58,352 bases of DNA from contig CAJXPR010000008.1 in the NCBI GenBank assembly GCA_913058135.1, positions 1 to 58,352 of the forward strand, in the 5' to 3' direction. Positions 37,484 through 46,391 of the stretch are shown piece by piece. Made by a program: the position numbers and the translations under genes. The stretch is from an uncultured Gammaproteobacteria bacterium (GTDB taxonomy: Bacteria; Pseudomonadota; Gammaproteobacteria; Pseudomonadales; Pseudohongiellaceae). The notes beneath the pieces were generated by a model. The model saw only the letters and a list, made by a program, of their open reading frames with translations, did not search any database and was not told the origin of the DNA. Numbering within the stretch: position 1 is the first letter of the stretch; every line of letters begins with the position of its first letter.

Positions 37484-39009
37484 AGTGCGTCCAGGTCGTT
37501 CAGCAAGTGGTCGGCGCGTCTCATCAGCGCCTGCTTTCTGTCTTCTGCCATCTTGTCGTAGCTGCGGTAGATCATGGTCATTCTCGGGTTGCTGGCGAAC
37601 GCGTCGCGATGACGGTCCATGAAGTGCCAGTACAGGCTGTTGAACGGACAGCTGTTGTCATCGGTGCTGGTCTTCACCGTGTATCGACAGTGTTTGCAAT
37701 AGTCTGACATCTTATTGATGTAATTGCCCGAGGCGGCATAGGGCTTGCTGCCCAGCAGGCCATCGTCAGCGTGCATCACCATGCCGAGGGTGTTGGGCAA
37801 CTCCACCCAGTCGTAGGCATCGGCGTAGACCGCCAGATACCACTCACAGATGTCCGCCGGGGCAATGCCGGCCAGCAGGGCGAAGTTGCCGGTCACCATC
37901 AGGCGTTGAATGTGATGGGCATAGGCGTGCTCAAAAGTATTGTGGAAGGCTTCACGCATGCAGTTCATGTCTGTGTTGCCGGTCCAGTAATAGGCCGGCA
38001 GCGGGCGAGTATTGCCCAGACCATTGTTGCTGGCGTAGGCGGGCATCATCAGCCAGTACAGACCGCGCACGTACTCACGCCACCCCAGGATCTGCCTGAC
38101 AAAACCTTCAGTAGCATTCAGTGGCGCTTTCCCTGCCCGGTAGGCGCTGACGGCGGCGTCACAGACTTCGCGCGGACTCAGCAAACCACAATTAATGCTG
38201 GTCGACAGCAGACTGTGGAACATGAAGGACTCGCCCTGGGTCATGGCATCCTGGAAGTCACCAAACCATGGCAGGCGATTGTGCACAAACTCTTCCAGCG
38301 CCTGCAGCGCCTGTTTGCGTGTGACCGGCCAGTTAAAGCGGGCCAGAGTGCCCGGGTGATTGGCAAAGTGCTCCTCGACCAGCGCAAATACGCGCTGGTC
38401 GTCCTCGCTGTATGAAAAAGCCGGCAGCCCTGGCAGCGGGGGATCGCCCCGGTAAGGACGCCGGTTACTGCTGTCAAAATTCCACTCGCCGCCTGCCGGC
38501 TGTTTGCCGTCCATCAGCAGCTTGTGGTCCCGGCGCATTTCCCGGTAGAAGTACTCCATGCGCAACTGTTTGCGGCCACGCGCCCAGTCGGCAAAACGCG
38601 ATTTGCTGCACATGAAACGGTCGTCGTTGAGTACGGTTACCGGTATGCTCAACGTGTGTTGCCAGTTACTGACAATGTCATGGTGCAAACGGTACTCACC
38701 GCACTCGGTCATGATCAGTTGGTCAATGCTCCGGCTGGCGCAAATGTTGCTGACAACGTCCAGCAGCGTCTGCCGGGCACCATCGGCAGCAAAGGCGTGA
38801 TAGTGGACACGCCAGCCTGCGTCTTGCAGCTGTCGGGAAAAGTGCCGCATCGCACAGAATATCAGGGCGATTTTCTGTTTGTGATGTTTGACATAGCGGG
38901 CTTCGGCACTGACTTCCGCCATGACGATCAGGTCAGTGCTTTTGTCGAGTTCGCGCAGACAGGAAAGTTCGGCACTCAGCTGGTCGCCCAGAATCAGGGC
39001 CAGTTTCAT
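37480..39009 (-). CDS. FeS-type bacterial cryptochrome / (6-4) photolyase-related protein
   Basis: MKLALILGDQLS; FVRQILGWREYVRGLYW; candidate cluster Cys residues NCMREAFHN and YCKHCRYTVKTSTDDNSCPFNSLYWHF. Confidence 0.93.
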   Translation of the reverse strand: MKLALILGDQLSAELSCLRELDKSTDLIVMAEVSAEARYVKHHKQKIALIFCAMRHFSRQLQDAGWRVHYHAFAADGARQTLLDVVSNICASRSIDQLIMTECGEYRLHHDIVSNWQHTLSIPVTVLNDDRFMCSKSRFADWARGRKQLRMEYFYREMRRDHKLLMDGKQPAGGEWNFDSSNRRPYRGDPPLPGLPAFSYSEDDQRVFALVEEHFANHPGTLARFNWPVTRKQALQALEEFVHNRLPWFGDFQDAMTQGESFMFHSLLSTSINCGLLSPREVCDAAVSAYRAGKAPLNATEGFVRQILGWREYVRGLYWLMMPAYASNNGLGNTRPLPAYYWTGNTDMNCMREAFHNTFEHAYAHHIQRLMVTGNFALLAGIAPADICEWYLAVYADAYDWVELPNTLGMVMHADDGLLGSKPYAASGNYINKMSDYCKHCRYTVKTSTDDNSCPFNSLYWHFMDRHRDAFASNPRMTMIYRSYDKMAEDRKQALMRRADHLLNDLDAL

Positions 39010-39389
39010 CGGCAGTTGTCATCACACACGTTGCGCCGGCCAAACACTGCCGAGATACGGTGGCGGTGGCGCGCAAAAAACCGGTAGACTACGTCGGCAA
39101 TCGGGCGGATAAACGGCCAGCGCAGAAACGCGAACCAGTGGCCCCTGCCAACCAGGTGCCAGGCCTCGCAGGTCACATCCAGGCCATAGATCATGGTGCC
39201 GTCGGCCCGCTCTCCATGCAGCATTTTGTCGGCAGCCACCATATCGATATACGGAAAGCGCCGGGCAAAGTCAGCGGCGTTGATGTCCTGCAGGTCCAGC
39301 GCCGCGGATTCATCCAGGCGCCGCAGATGGTTGATTTCCGTCAGGCATAAAGGGCACTGGCCATCGTAGAATACCCGCAGTTGAGTCAT
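39006..39389 (-). CDS. DCC-family (DUF393) thiol-disulfide oxidoreductase-like protein
   Basis: VFYDGQCPLCLTEINHLRRLD motif; ATGA overlap with the photolyase gene. Confidence 0.88.
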   Translation of the reverse strand: MTQLRVFYDGQCPLCLTEINHLRRLDESAALDLQDINAADFARRFPYIDMVAADKMLHGERADGTMIYGLDVTCEAWHLVGRGHWFAFLRWPFIRPIADVVYRFFARHRHRISAVFGRRNVCDDNCR

Positions 39390-39421
39390 GGTGTGATGTT
39401 GATCCTTCTGTCAGTGAGTGG

Positions 39422-40933
39422 TCATCGTCGGGGACGGGTCTTGAATCGGTGCAACTGATTTTCCAGCTCGCCGCTCAATGTCTGCAGGTCGGATGACAAC
39501 CCGGCCAGGTCGACGGCCTGTGCCGCGTTACTGCGCGCGATGCCGTCCACTTCACTCAGGTGGTTGGCTACATCGTCGCCCACCGCGGTCTGTTGCTGCG
39601 TCGCCGCGGCAATCATGTCATTGAGACGAGAGATTTGCGTGACTTCGGTAGCCATCTCGGACAGGGTTTCGGCGCTGGTATCGGCAGCCTGAAGGCAGCG
39701 CTGGACGGCGGTCTGGCTGCGGCCCATGGCGTCGTGCGCGGACGCCGAAGCGCTTTGCAGACGCTTAATGAAATGCTGGATCTCGGTCGTCGACTGGGCT
39801 GTGCGTTTGGACAGATTGCGAACTTCGTCGGCGACCACCGCAAACCCCCGACCGTGATCGCCCGCGCGTGCCGCTTCAATGGCCGCATTCAGGGCGAGCA
39901 GGTTGGTCTGTTCGGCAACGCCCTTGATCACGTCCACCACCTGATGAATGTCACCGGCCAGTTTGGCGGTGCCCGACACCGCGTCACCGGTCAGCGCGAT
40001 GTCCTCGTTCAGTGCGATGATCTCCTGCTTGATATTCTGCATCGCGCGATTGCCCAAGTCGGCATGGCTGTCGGCGTTTCGCGCGGCCGAGGCGGCCTGT
40101 TCAGCGTTGCGCGCAACCTCTGCAGTGGCGCTGCTCATTTCCCGCATGGCCTGCACCATATATTCACTCTCATTGGCCTGACGTTCGGCGCTGGTACTGA
40201 CCTGCGATGATTTTTCGGTCAGCGAGTCACCCATCTCGCGCAGACTTTCCAGCCGCTGGTTAACACCTGTCACCAGCGCCTCCAGTTGGTCAACAAAGCC
40301 ATTAAAAGCTTCCGCCACCGGGGTGTCCAGATCTACCCGATACGACAGATCAACGCCCTGGCCGGCCTGCGACATGCGACCGGTAGCGCTGGCAATGGAC
40401 TCGCCTTCCAGGGCGTCGCGACAGGCCAGAATGGCCAGATAGATCAGTACCCCGGCTTCGGCGATAACATAACCGGCATGGATAAAAATCATGCTCCACA
40501 TGGCATGTTCGGTAACCCAGACGCCAAAACCATTGATCTGCAGGTAGAAGAACAAAAAGTGGTGAATGGCGATGGTGACGGTGGCGACCACAATGGGCAG
40601 CCAGTCGCGGTAATAGATCAGCAGCGCCAGCAGCACAAAAATGGAGAAATGCATCTCAATGGTGCCGTGGCTCTGGTGGATGTGCAGGGCCGACATCACC
40701 ATAAACGCCACTGCCATCAGGCATCGGTACAGACGGCTGCCACGAATGGTCTGCAGCAGTGCCACCATGACGGCCAGGGTGCCGCCACCCACGATCAGGG
40801 CGCTGCCCCAGGTGCCGTGCCAGGGAGCAAGGGCCAGTGCGTAAAGCAGACAGACGCCCAGCACGCCGGCCATAATGACGTCGGCACGCTTGTGATGTTC
40901 AGTGGACTGAGCAGCCTGCAGTAGCATGTTCAT
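39422..40933 (-). CDS. Methyl-accepting chemotaxis protein with polytopic His-containing membrane sensor
   Basis: Signalling hairpin [42 protein letters not shown]-terminal multi-TM region [16 protein letters not shown]...YRDW...[10 protein letters not shown]. Confidence 0.9.
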   Translation of the reverse strand: MNMLLQAAQSTEHHKRADVIMAGVLGVCLLYALALAPWHGTWGSALIVGGGTLAVMVALLQTIRGSRLYRCLMAVAFMVMSALHIHQSHGTIEMHFSIFVLLALLIYYRDWLPIVVATVTIAIHHFLFFYLQINGFGVWVTEHAMWSMIFIHAGYVIAEAGVLIYLAILACRDALEGESIASATGRMSQAGQGVDLSYRVDLDTPVAEAFNGFVDQLEALVTGVNQRLESLREMGDSLTEKSSQVSTSAERQANESEYMVQAMREMSSATAEVARNAEQAASAARNADSHADLGNRAMQNIKQEIIALNEDIALTGDAVSGTAKLAGDIHQVVDVIKGVAEQTNLLALNAAIEAARAGDHGRGFAVVADEVRNLSKRTAQSTTEIQHFIKRLQSASASAHDAMGRSQTAVQRCLQAADTSAETLSEMATEVTQISRLNDMIAAATQQQTAVGDDVANHLSEVDGIARSNAAQAVDLAGLSSDLQTLSGELENQLHRFKTRPRR

Positions 40934-41078
40934 GGTAGTCGGCTCTTGTAAAACGGAGGAAAGGGGGGAGGGCATCCATACATATCGGCCCGCTCGGCAC
41001 GATCTTGATGGCTGGGCTGCACCAGCTCTTATCTCTGCGGGTATACGCACTGCACTGACATCCGGTTCAGCGGTTCGT

Positions 41079-41096
41079 CTGTAACGGGGTTGTCAC
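41079..41096 (+). promoter_or_regulatory. Candidate PHO box upstream of a PhoX-like gene
   Basis: CTGTAAC-GGGG-TTGTCAC: two half-sites each 5/7 to CTGTCAT with 4-nt spacing, about 100 bp before the start codon. Confidence 0.35.
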
Positions 41097-41196
41097 ATAA
41101 ATATTGTTGAATACGGGTCCAATCAGAATAACGTCGACCCAACAGGCACGGTGCACCGACTCGCACCGGCATATCACCGAGAAATGAGGTAGCACC

Positions 41197-42675
41197 ATGT
41201 CGAACCAACAGCCGGACAATCCCCAACGTCGTTTTATGCTGAAGAGCAGTGCCATGGCGGTTGCGTTTGCCGCATCGCCTGCCGTCAACGCCCTGCAATC
41301 CATGGCCACCCGGCAGGGCCGCCCTGGCAGACCAGCGTCATCGCTGGCAGATAGTCCCTACGGGCCTGTGCGTCCGGTACGCGATACCGTGACCGGTCTG
41401 GAATTGCTGCAATTGCCCGAGGGTTTCAGCTACGCCAGTGTATCCTGGACCGGGGACACCATGAGCAACGGCCAGTCGGTCCCCTTCGGACATGATGGCA
41501 TGGGCGTGATCGCCGAGCAGGGCGATGAAATCATCCTCGTCAGGAACCACGAGCTGGGAGCCGGGCCGCTGATCAATGCGCTTGGGCTGTACGATGAAGC
41601 GACCATCGCTGGTGGTCAGCGCGCCGCCGGTGGCAATACCAACATCCATTTCTCCCGCAGCCAGCGTCGCGAGATCCGCACCGTGCCCAGCCTGGGCGGC
41701 ACGCTGGCGAACTGCGCCGGCGGTGTCACGCCGTGGGGGACCTGGCTGTCATGTGAGGAAACCACCAATGACAGCACCGCCGAGGGCGGGCGTAAGCATG
41801 GTTATGTGTTTGAAGTGACCGCTGATCCGGCGCAGACCACCGGCGACCCCATTGTGGCCATGGGCCGTTTCAAGCATGAAGCCGTTGCCGTAGATCCGGT
41901 CAACAGCCACGTGTATCTGACCGAAGACAACCGCAACCAGTCGCCGATTTACCGGTTTATTCCCAACGATGCCAGTCAGCAGACCGGCGCCCTGGAAAAA
42001 GGCGGCCGCCTGCAGGCGGCCAAGGTGGTGGGCATTGAACGCGCCAACCTGCTGGCGCCTGAGCTGGGTCAGGAAGTCGATCTTGAATGGGTCGATATTA
42101 ACGACCCCGACATGGGGCCGATTGGTGATGCCAGCGGGCCGTATCTGCAGTCGCGTGAAGCTGGCGCGCTGAGCATCAGCCGGGGCGAGGGCATCTGGTA
42201 TTCGGAAGGCCTGTTCTACATCGTTGACACCAGCGCCGGTGAAAACGAAGAAGGCGAGCCCGGGCAGGGCAATGGCGCGGTATGGATGCTGGATCCGGTC
42301 GAGAACCGAATGCGTTGCCTGTTTGCCTCCACTGATGCGGTGATGGGCAATAACCCGGACAATATCACCGTCAGCCCGCGTGGTGGCGTGGTGATGTGCG
42401 AAGACGGTGGTGGTGTGGAGGATCAGTTTGGTTTTGGTGAGCGGGTCATGGGCCTGCAGACAACTGGTGACTCGTTTATATTTGCCAAGAACAATATTGT
42501 ACTTAGCGAAGCCAATATCACCTCGGCAGGTAAACAGTGCGCGCCCGGCGACTACCGCAACCAGGAAATCGCCGGTGCCTGCTTTGATTCGACCGGCGAG
42601 TTCCTGTTTTTCAACATCCAGACGCCTGGTATTACCTTCGCCATCTGGGGTCCTTTTGAGAAAGGACCCATGTAG
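41197..42675 (+). CDS. PhoX-like (DUF839) exported protein, putative alkaline phosphatase
   Basis: Tat-like RRFMLKSSAMAVAFAA; GGTLANCAGGVTPWGTWLSCEET; MGRFKHEAVAVDP; YLTEDNRNQSPIYRF. Confidence 0.88.
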   Translation: MSNQQPDNPQRRFMLKSSAMAVAFAASPAVNALQSMATRQGRPGRPASSLADSPYGPVRPVRDTVTGLELLQLPEGFSYASVSWTGDTMSNGQSVPFGHDGMGVIAEQGDEIILVRNHELGAGPLINALGLYDEATIAGGQRAAGGNTNIHFSRSQRREIRTVPSLGGTLANCAGGVTPWGTWLSCEETTNDSTAEGGRKHGYVFEVTADPAQTTGDPIVAMGRFKHEAVAVDPVNSHVYLTEDNRNQSPIYRFIPNDASQQTGALEKGGRLQAAKVVGIERANLLAPELGQEVDLEWVDINDPDMGPIGDASGPYLQSREAGALSISRGEGIWYSEGLFYIVDTSAGENEEGEPGQGNGAVWMLDPVENRMRCLFASTDAVMGNNPDNITVSPRGGVVMCEDGGGVEDQFGFGERVMGLQTTGDSFIFAKNNIVLSEANITSAGKQCAPGDYRNQEIAGACFDSTGEFLFFNIQTPGITFAIWGPFEKGPM

Positions 42676-42680
42676 TGCCC

Positions 42681-43715
42681 TTAGTCCTGCTCCTGGCGGC
42701 GCTTGCCCGCCAGGATGCCGGGCAAGGCATAGTTGCCCTCGTGGCAGGCGTACTCGTAGATGCGCTCATCCTGCGCCCGGGCGTATAACACCATCTCGGC
42801 AGTCCAGGGCTGCGTGTAGGCCACCGGATCGTTCATGGTGAAGCTGTAGACGATTTCTCCCGGCGATACCATGCGGAATGTCTCCGTCACTTCCAGGCCC
42901 GGGCCTGACCCGTAGTGTGACTGCTGTGGATGCATATTACGCGTGGTCACCACCAGCGTGTCGTCCTGCCAGCGGCCCACCGAATCGCCCATCCATTTAT
43001 GTACCTCGGGCGGCAGGTGCTCGCCGTGCAAACGGATAATGCGGGCGTCGTGCATCATCTCCGCCATGATCATCACGTAGTCTTCCGTCTGCACAATCTG
43101 GTAATTGTTATTGTAGATGATGGGCATCATCGGCGGCCCGGCGCTGGAGTTGGAGGTGCGGAAGTCGTAGAACAGCAGGCAGCGCTCGCCGATGGTGGCC
43201 ATCTCCGGACCCAGAAACGCATCGTCACCGTGCAGGTCGCGCCAGTGCTCCATCAGGTTCTGTTCCGGCGCACCCTCACGGAACGGGATCTGGCCGTCGG
43301 GCGGATCGATGATCATGGAGGTGCGGTATTCACCGTCGATATTCAGCACCTGGGTGCCACGGTCCAGCCAGAAGGTGTTGTAGGCGGCGGCAGTGTTGCC
43401 ATCGGTGGGCGGCGGTCGGTCGGGATCGCTGGGCGCGAATGACTGTTGCTCGCGCTGCTGCGCGGTCTGTTGCAGGCGCTCTGCCTCCTCAGCGCTCATT
43501 GCGCGCTGGTCGCCGAAGCGCTCGGGGCGTTGTAAAGGTGTTTGTGTGCCGTTGGTCCAGATGCCCTGCAGATCGGGCTTGCCATCCGGTGTGCGGGGCA
43601 GTGCCTGCGTTTGCGCAATGGCAGCCAGGCTGCTGCCCAGGGCGAGCAGGCCGACCAGTGCGGTGCAAGCGGCGCGGGTTGGGAAGTTGCCGGGTTTCCT
43701 GTTGTTATTCAGCAT
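42681..43715 (-). CDS. Exported protein of the PDGKPDLQGIW family, unknown function
   Basis: Signal peptide ending AAIAQ; LPRTPDGKPDLQGIWTNGT; ERCLLFYDFRTSNSSAGPPMMPIIYNNNYQIVQTEDYVMIMAEMMHDARIIRL. Confidence 0.75.
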   Translation of the reverse strand: MLNNNRKPGNFPTRAACTALVGLLALGSSLAAIAQTQALPRTPDGKPDLQGIWTNGTQTPLQRPERFGDQRAMSAEEAERLQQTAQQREQQSFAPSDPDRPPPTDGNTAAAYNTFWLDRGTQVLNIDGEYRTSMIIDPPDGQIPFREGAPEQNLMEHWRDLHGDDAFLGPEMATIGERCLLFYDFRTSNSSAGPPMMPIIYNNNYQIVQTEDYVMIMAEMMHDARIIRLHGEHLPPEVHKWMGDSVGRWQDDTLVVTTRNMHPQQSHYGSGPGLEVTETFRMVSPGEIVYSFTMNDPVAYTQPWTAEMVLYARAQDERIYEYACHEGNYALPGILAGKRRQEQD

Positions 43716-43803
43716 TGTGATACCTGCAATTGGGGTGATCGGCCTGACTACTATAACTGAAAATGGCGAAGAGCAGGGCAGGCGAAATATTTTCGCGCAT
43801 CGT

Positions 43804-43826
43804 ATTGACAATCATTCCTATTCGCG
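43804..43826. promoter_or_regulatory. Possible Fur-box-like site upstream of bfd
   Basis: TTGACAATCATTCCTATTCGCGT resembles overlapping GATAAT/ATTATC hexamers imperfectly. Confidence 0.35.
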
Positions 43827-43888
43827 TTTATTCTGCAACCTGTTCTGATCCCTGTTCCAGTAAAAGTCCCTGAAGTGAGGCTGCCCGA

Positions 43889-44086
43889 ATGTACGTTTGC
43901 ATATGCCGTCAGATCACCGACAAGCAGATCCGCGACTATTGCGCCGATGGCAATGTGTCCATGGCCGACGTGCGCGCCGATCTGGGCCTGGCCAGTGACT
44001 GCGGTCGCTGTGGCAAGTATGCCCGTCAGATCGTGGCAGAAACGGTATCCGCTGCCAATCTCAAGGATGTTGCCTACGCGGCGTGA
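43889..44086 (+). CDS. bfd: Bacterioferritin-associated ferredoxin
   Basis: MYVCICRQITDKQIRDYCADG...DCGRCGKYARQIV: 2Fe-2S Cys pattern. Confidence 0.93.
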   Translation: MYVCICRQITDKQIRDYCADGNVSMADVRADLGLASDCGRCGKYARQIVAETVSAANLKDVAYAA

Positions 44087-44277
44087 TGCCTTCGTCTGTG
44101 TGCGTCGACGACTGTTGCGCAAAACCCGAATCATTCTCGTTTTCACTCTCTTTTTCTTTTTAGTGTCAATGGCTTAGCGTAGTTTTGGCTTGACTTGAGA
44201 GCCATTACAGCGCACCCTTGTGGGCAGATTTCGGGCGTTGTTCGCCAGAAACGCACCGACCGATAAGGAGTCCCCCC

Positions 44278-44742
44278 ATGAAAGCCGACAAAACCATGAT
44301 CAAACACCTGAATAAAGCGCTTGGCAACGAGCTGGTGGCGATCAACCAGTATTTTCTGCATTCACGTATGTACAAGGACCGTGGCCTGACCAAACTGGCA
44401 GACAAGGAATACGAAGAATCCATCGACGAAATGAAGCATGCCGATCAGCTGATCGAGCGCATTCTGTTTCTGGAAGGCCTGCCCAATCTGCAAAGCCTGG
44501 GCAAGCTGCTGATCGGGGAACACACCCGGGAAATGCTGGAATGTGATCTGAAGCTGGAAAATATTGCCATCCCTGATCTGCGTGACGGGATCGAATATGC
44601 CGAGTCAATCCGCGATTACGTCAGCCGGGAGCTGCTGTCTTCAATTCTGGAAAGCGAAGAAGAGCACGTCGACTGGCTGGAAACCCAGCTCAGTCTGATC
44701 GACTCGGTAGGTCTGGAGAATTACCAGCAGTCGATGATGTAA
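44278..44742 (+). CDS. bfr: Bacterioferritin
   Basis: [59 protein letters not shown] with Met heme ligand and ferroxidase residues. Confidence 0.95.
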   Translation: MKADKTMIKHLNKALGNELVAINQYFLHSRMYKDRGLTKLADKEYEESIDEMKHADQLIERILFLEGLPNLQSLGKLLIGEHTREMLECDLKLENIAIPDLRDGIEYAESIRDYVSRELLSSILESEEEHVDWLETQLSLIDSVGLENYQQSMM

Positions 44743-44764
44743 CAGCTCTGGAAAGTTAAAGGCA

Positions 44765-44785
44765 GGAAGGGCTCACAGCCCTTCC
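44765..44785. terminator. Possible bidirectional hairpin terminator between convergent genes
   Basis: GGAAGGGCT-CAC-AGCCCTTCC, perfect 9-bp arms, overlapping the stop codon of the minus-strand gene; weak T-tract. Confidence 0.5.
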
Positions 44786-45870
44786 AGAAATTCCAGTACG
44801 GCGGCATTGGTTTCTGCAGGCAACTCCTGCTGAATCCAGTGCCCGGCCTCGGGCAACACCACCACACCGCGCAAGTCTTCCACCACCCGGCTCATCGCGC
44901 CCTGCAGGCGGCCCTGGGACGCACCCCCAATCACCACATCCTTTTCGCCAGCAATAAACAGCGTCGGCACGGTGATTTTTTCACCGGCCAGCTGAGGGGT
45001 GATCTCCCAGTTGCGGTGAAAATTCCGGTAATAGTTTACGCCGCCGCGGAAGCCGGCCGCTTCAAACTGGCTGACAAAATAGTCCAGATCTTCCCGGGTC
45101 AGCCAGTCGGGCAGGCCTCGGGCCGCGCCCAGGCGTGGAATCCAGCCGCCGGCAGAGCGGTGGCGATCGGTGACTTCCGGCGCCTCACGGGGCGAGTCCG
45201 GCGACAGGTACAAGCGGCTCAACAGCCCCTCCGGGTTGGCATCGTATTCGGCCTCGGCGACGCCCGGCTCCTGGTGGTACAGGATGTAATAGAAGTTGTC
45301 GCCAAAGGCATTACGCCAGCCATCCAGCGGTGATTCTGCCGGGCGGCCGCTGTAGGGCACACTCATGGCGACCAGCGCGGAGAAGCGCTCCGGATGCAGT
45401 AGCACAGTGTTCCACGCCACAATGGAGCCCCAGTCGTGGCCCATCAGAATAGCCTTGTCTTCGCCGTAAGCATCAATAATGCCGACAATATCAGCGGCCA
45501 GGGTGACAATATCGTAGTCTTCCACGTTGGGTGGTGCCTCGGTGGCGCCATAACCGCGCATGTCCGGGGCTACCACGCGATAACCGGCATCTGCCACTGC
45601 CTTGATCTGGTGGCGCCAGGAATACCATGACTCCGGCCAGCCGTGCGCCATGATCACCAGCGGGCCGGTGTCGCCCATGGTTGCCAGCCGCATGCGAATG
45701 CCATTGGTGTCGATAAAACGAAAGCTGATGCCGGGAATGGGTGACTCTTCGTTCATAAGCGCACTCTTGGTCTGGGTGTCGGTTTGTGCAAACAGAGGGC
45801 CTGTCACAGCGCTCAGGCACAGCAGTGCAGTGGCCGTGAATGTTCTGAACAGCAATCGTGAGGTTTTCAT
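44773..45870 (-). CDS. Exported alpha/beta hydrolase (epoxide hydrolase-like)
   Basis: Signal peptide; IMAHGWPESWYSWRHQIKAVADAGYRVVAPDMRGYG; ILMGHDWGSIVAWNT; TLFIAGEKDVVIG; EAGHWIQQE. Confidence 0.9.
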   Translation of the reverse strand: MKTSRLLFRTFTATALLCLSAVTGPLFAQTDTQTKSALMNEESPIPGISFRFIDTNGIRMRLATMGDTGPLVIMAHGWPESWYSWRHQIKAVADAGYRVVAPDMRGYGATEAPPNVEDYDIVTLAADIVGIIDAYGEDKAILMGHDWGSIVAWNTVLLHPERFSALVAMSVPYSGRPAESPLDGWRNAFGDNFYYILYHQEPGVAEAEYDANPEGLLSRLYLSPDSPREAPEVTDRHRSAGGWIPRLGAARGLPDWLTREDLDYFVSQFEAAGFRGGVNYYRNFHRNWEITPQLAGEKITVPTLFIAGEKDVVIGGASQGRLQGAMSRVVEDLRGVVVLPEAGHWIQQELPAETNAAVLEFLEGL

Positions 45871-45939
45871 GCTCAGGGTCTCTCTGGCTTTGGTATGATG
45901 CAGCCGAGCTTACAACATTTATCTGGATAGAAGAACCTT

Positions 45940-46260
45940 ATGCTGAGTCTGATGGACCTGGTCTGGTTGGCGTTGCTGGTGGTGCTGGTCAACCACTGGT
46001 GGCGGTCGCGAGACGCCAAAGCCTTTGCCCTTCAATACGCCGCGCGCCGCTGCAAGGAGCTGGATCTGCAGTTGCTCGACCAGAGCATGGTGCTTAAACA
46101 GAGCCGGCTGCGCCGCGGCGATACTAGCGTGTTGCAATGGTACCGGCGCTATGATTTCGAGTTTTCCTCCACCGGCCACGAGCGTTACCCTGGCACGGTA
46201 GAACTGGCCGGCAACCGCCTGCTGGGCATCGAAATGTCAGCCTATGTAAGCATTGACTGA
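45940..46260 (+). CDS. DUF3301 family membrane-anchored protein
   Basis: LVWLALLVVLVNHWWRSRDAKAFALQYAARRCKELDLQLLDQSMVLKQSRLRRG...RYDFEFSSTGHERYPGTVEL. Confidence 0.85.
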   Translation: MLSLMDLVWLALLVVLVNHWWRSRDAKAFALQYAARRCKELDLQLLDQSMVLKQSRLRRGDTSVLQWYRRYDFEFSSTGHERYPGTVELAGNRLLGIEMSAYVSID

Positions 46261-46391
46261 AAACGTGTCAGTATTTATTTAAAAGCCCGGGTAACGCTGC
46301 TGTCCTGTAAAGAATTGATGCGACCGGTCGACAGCATTGGAGAAGAAAACAGCACGTCGTTGTTTTCCAGATACCAATGGTCGATACGAAC

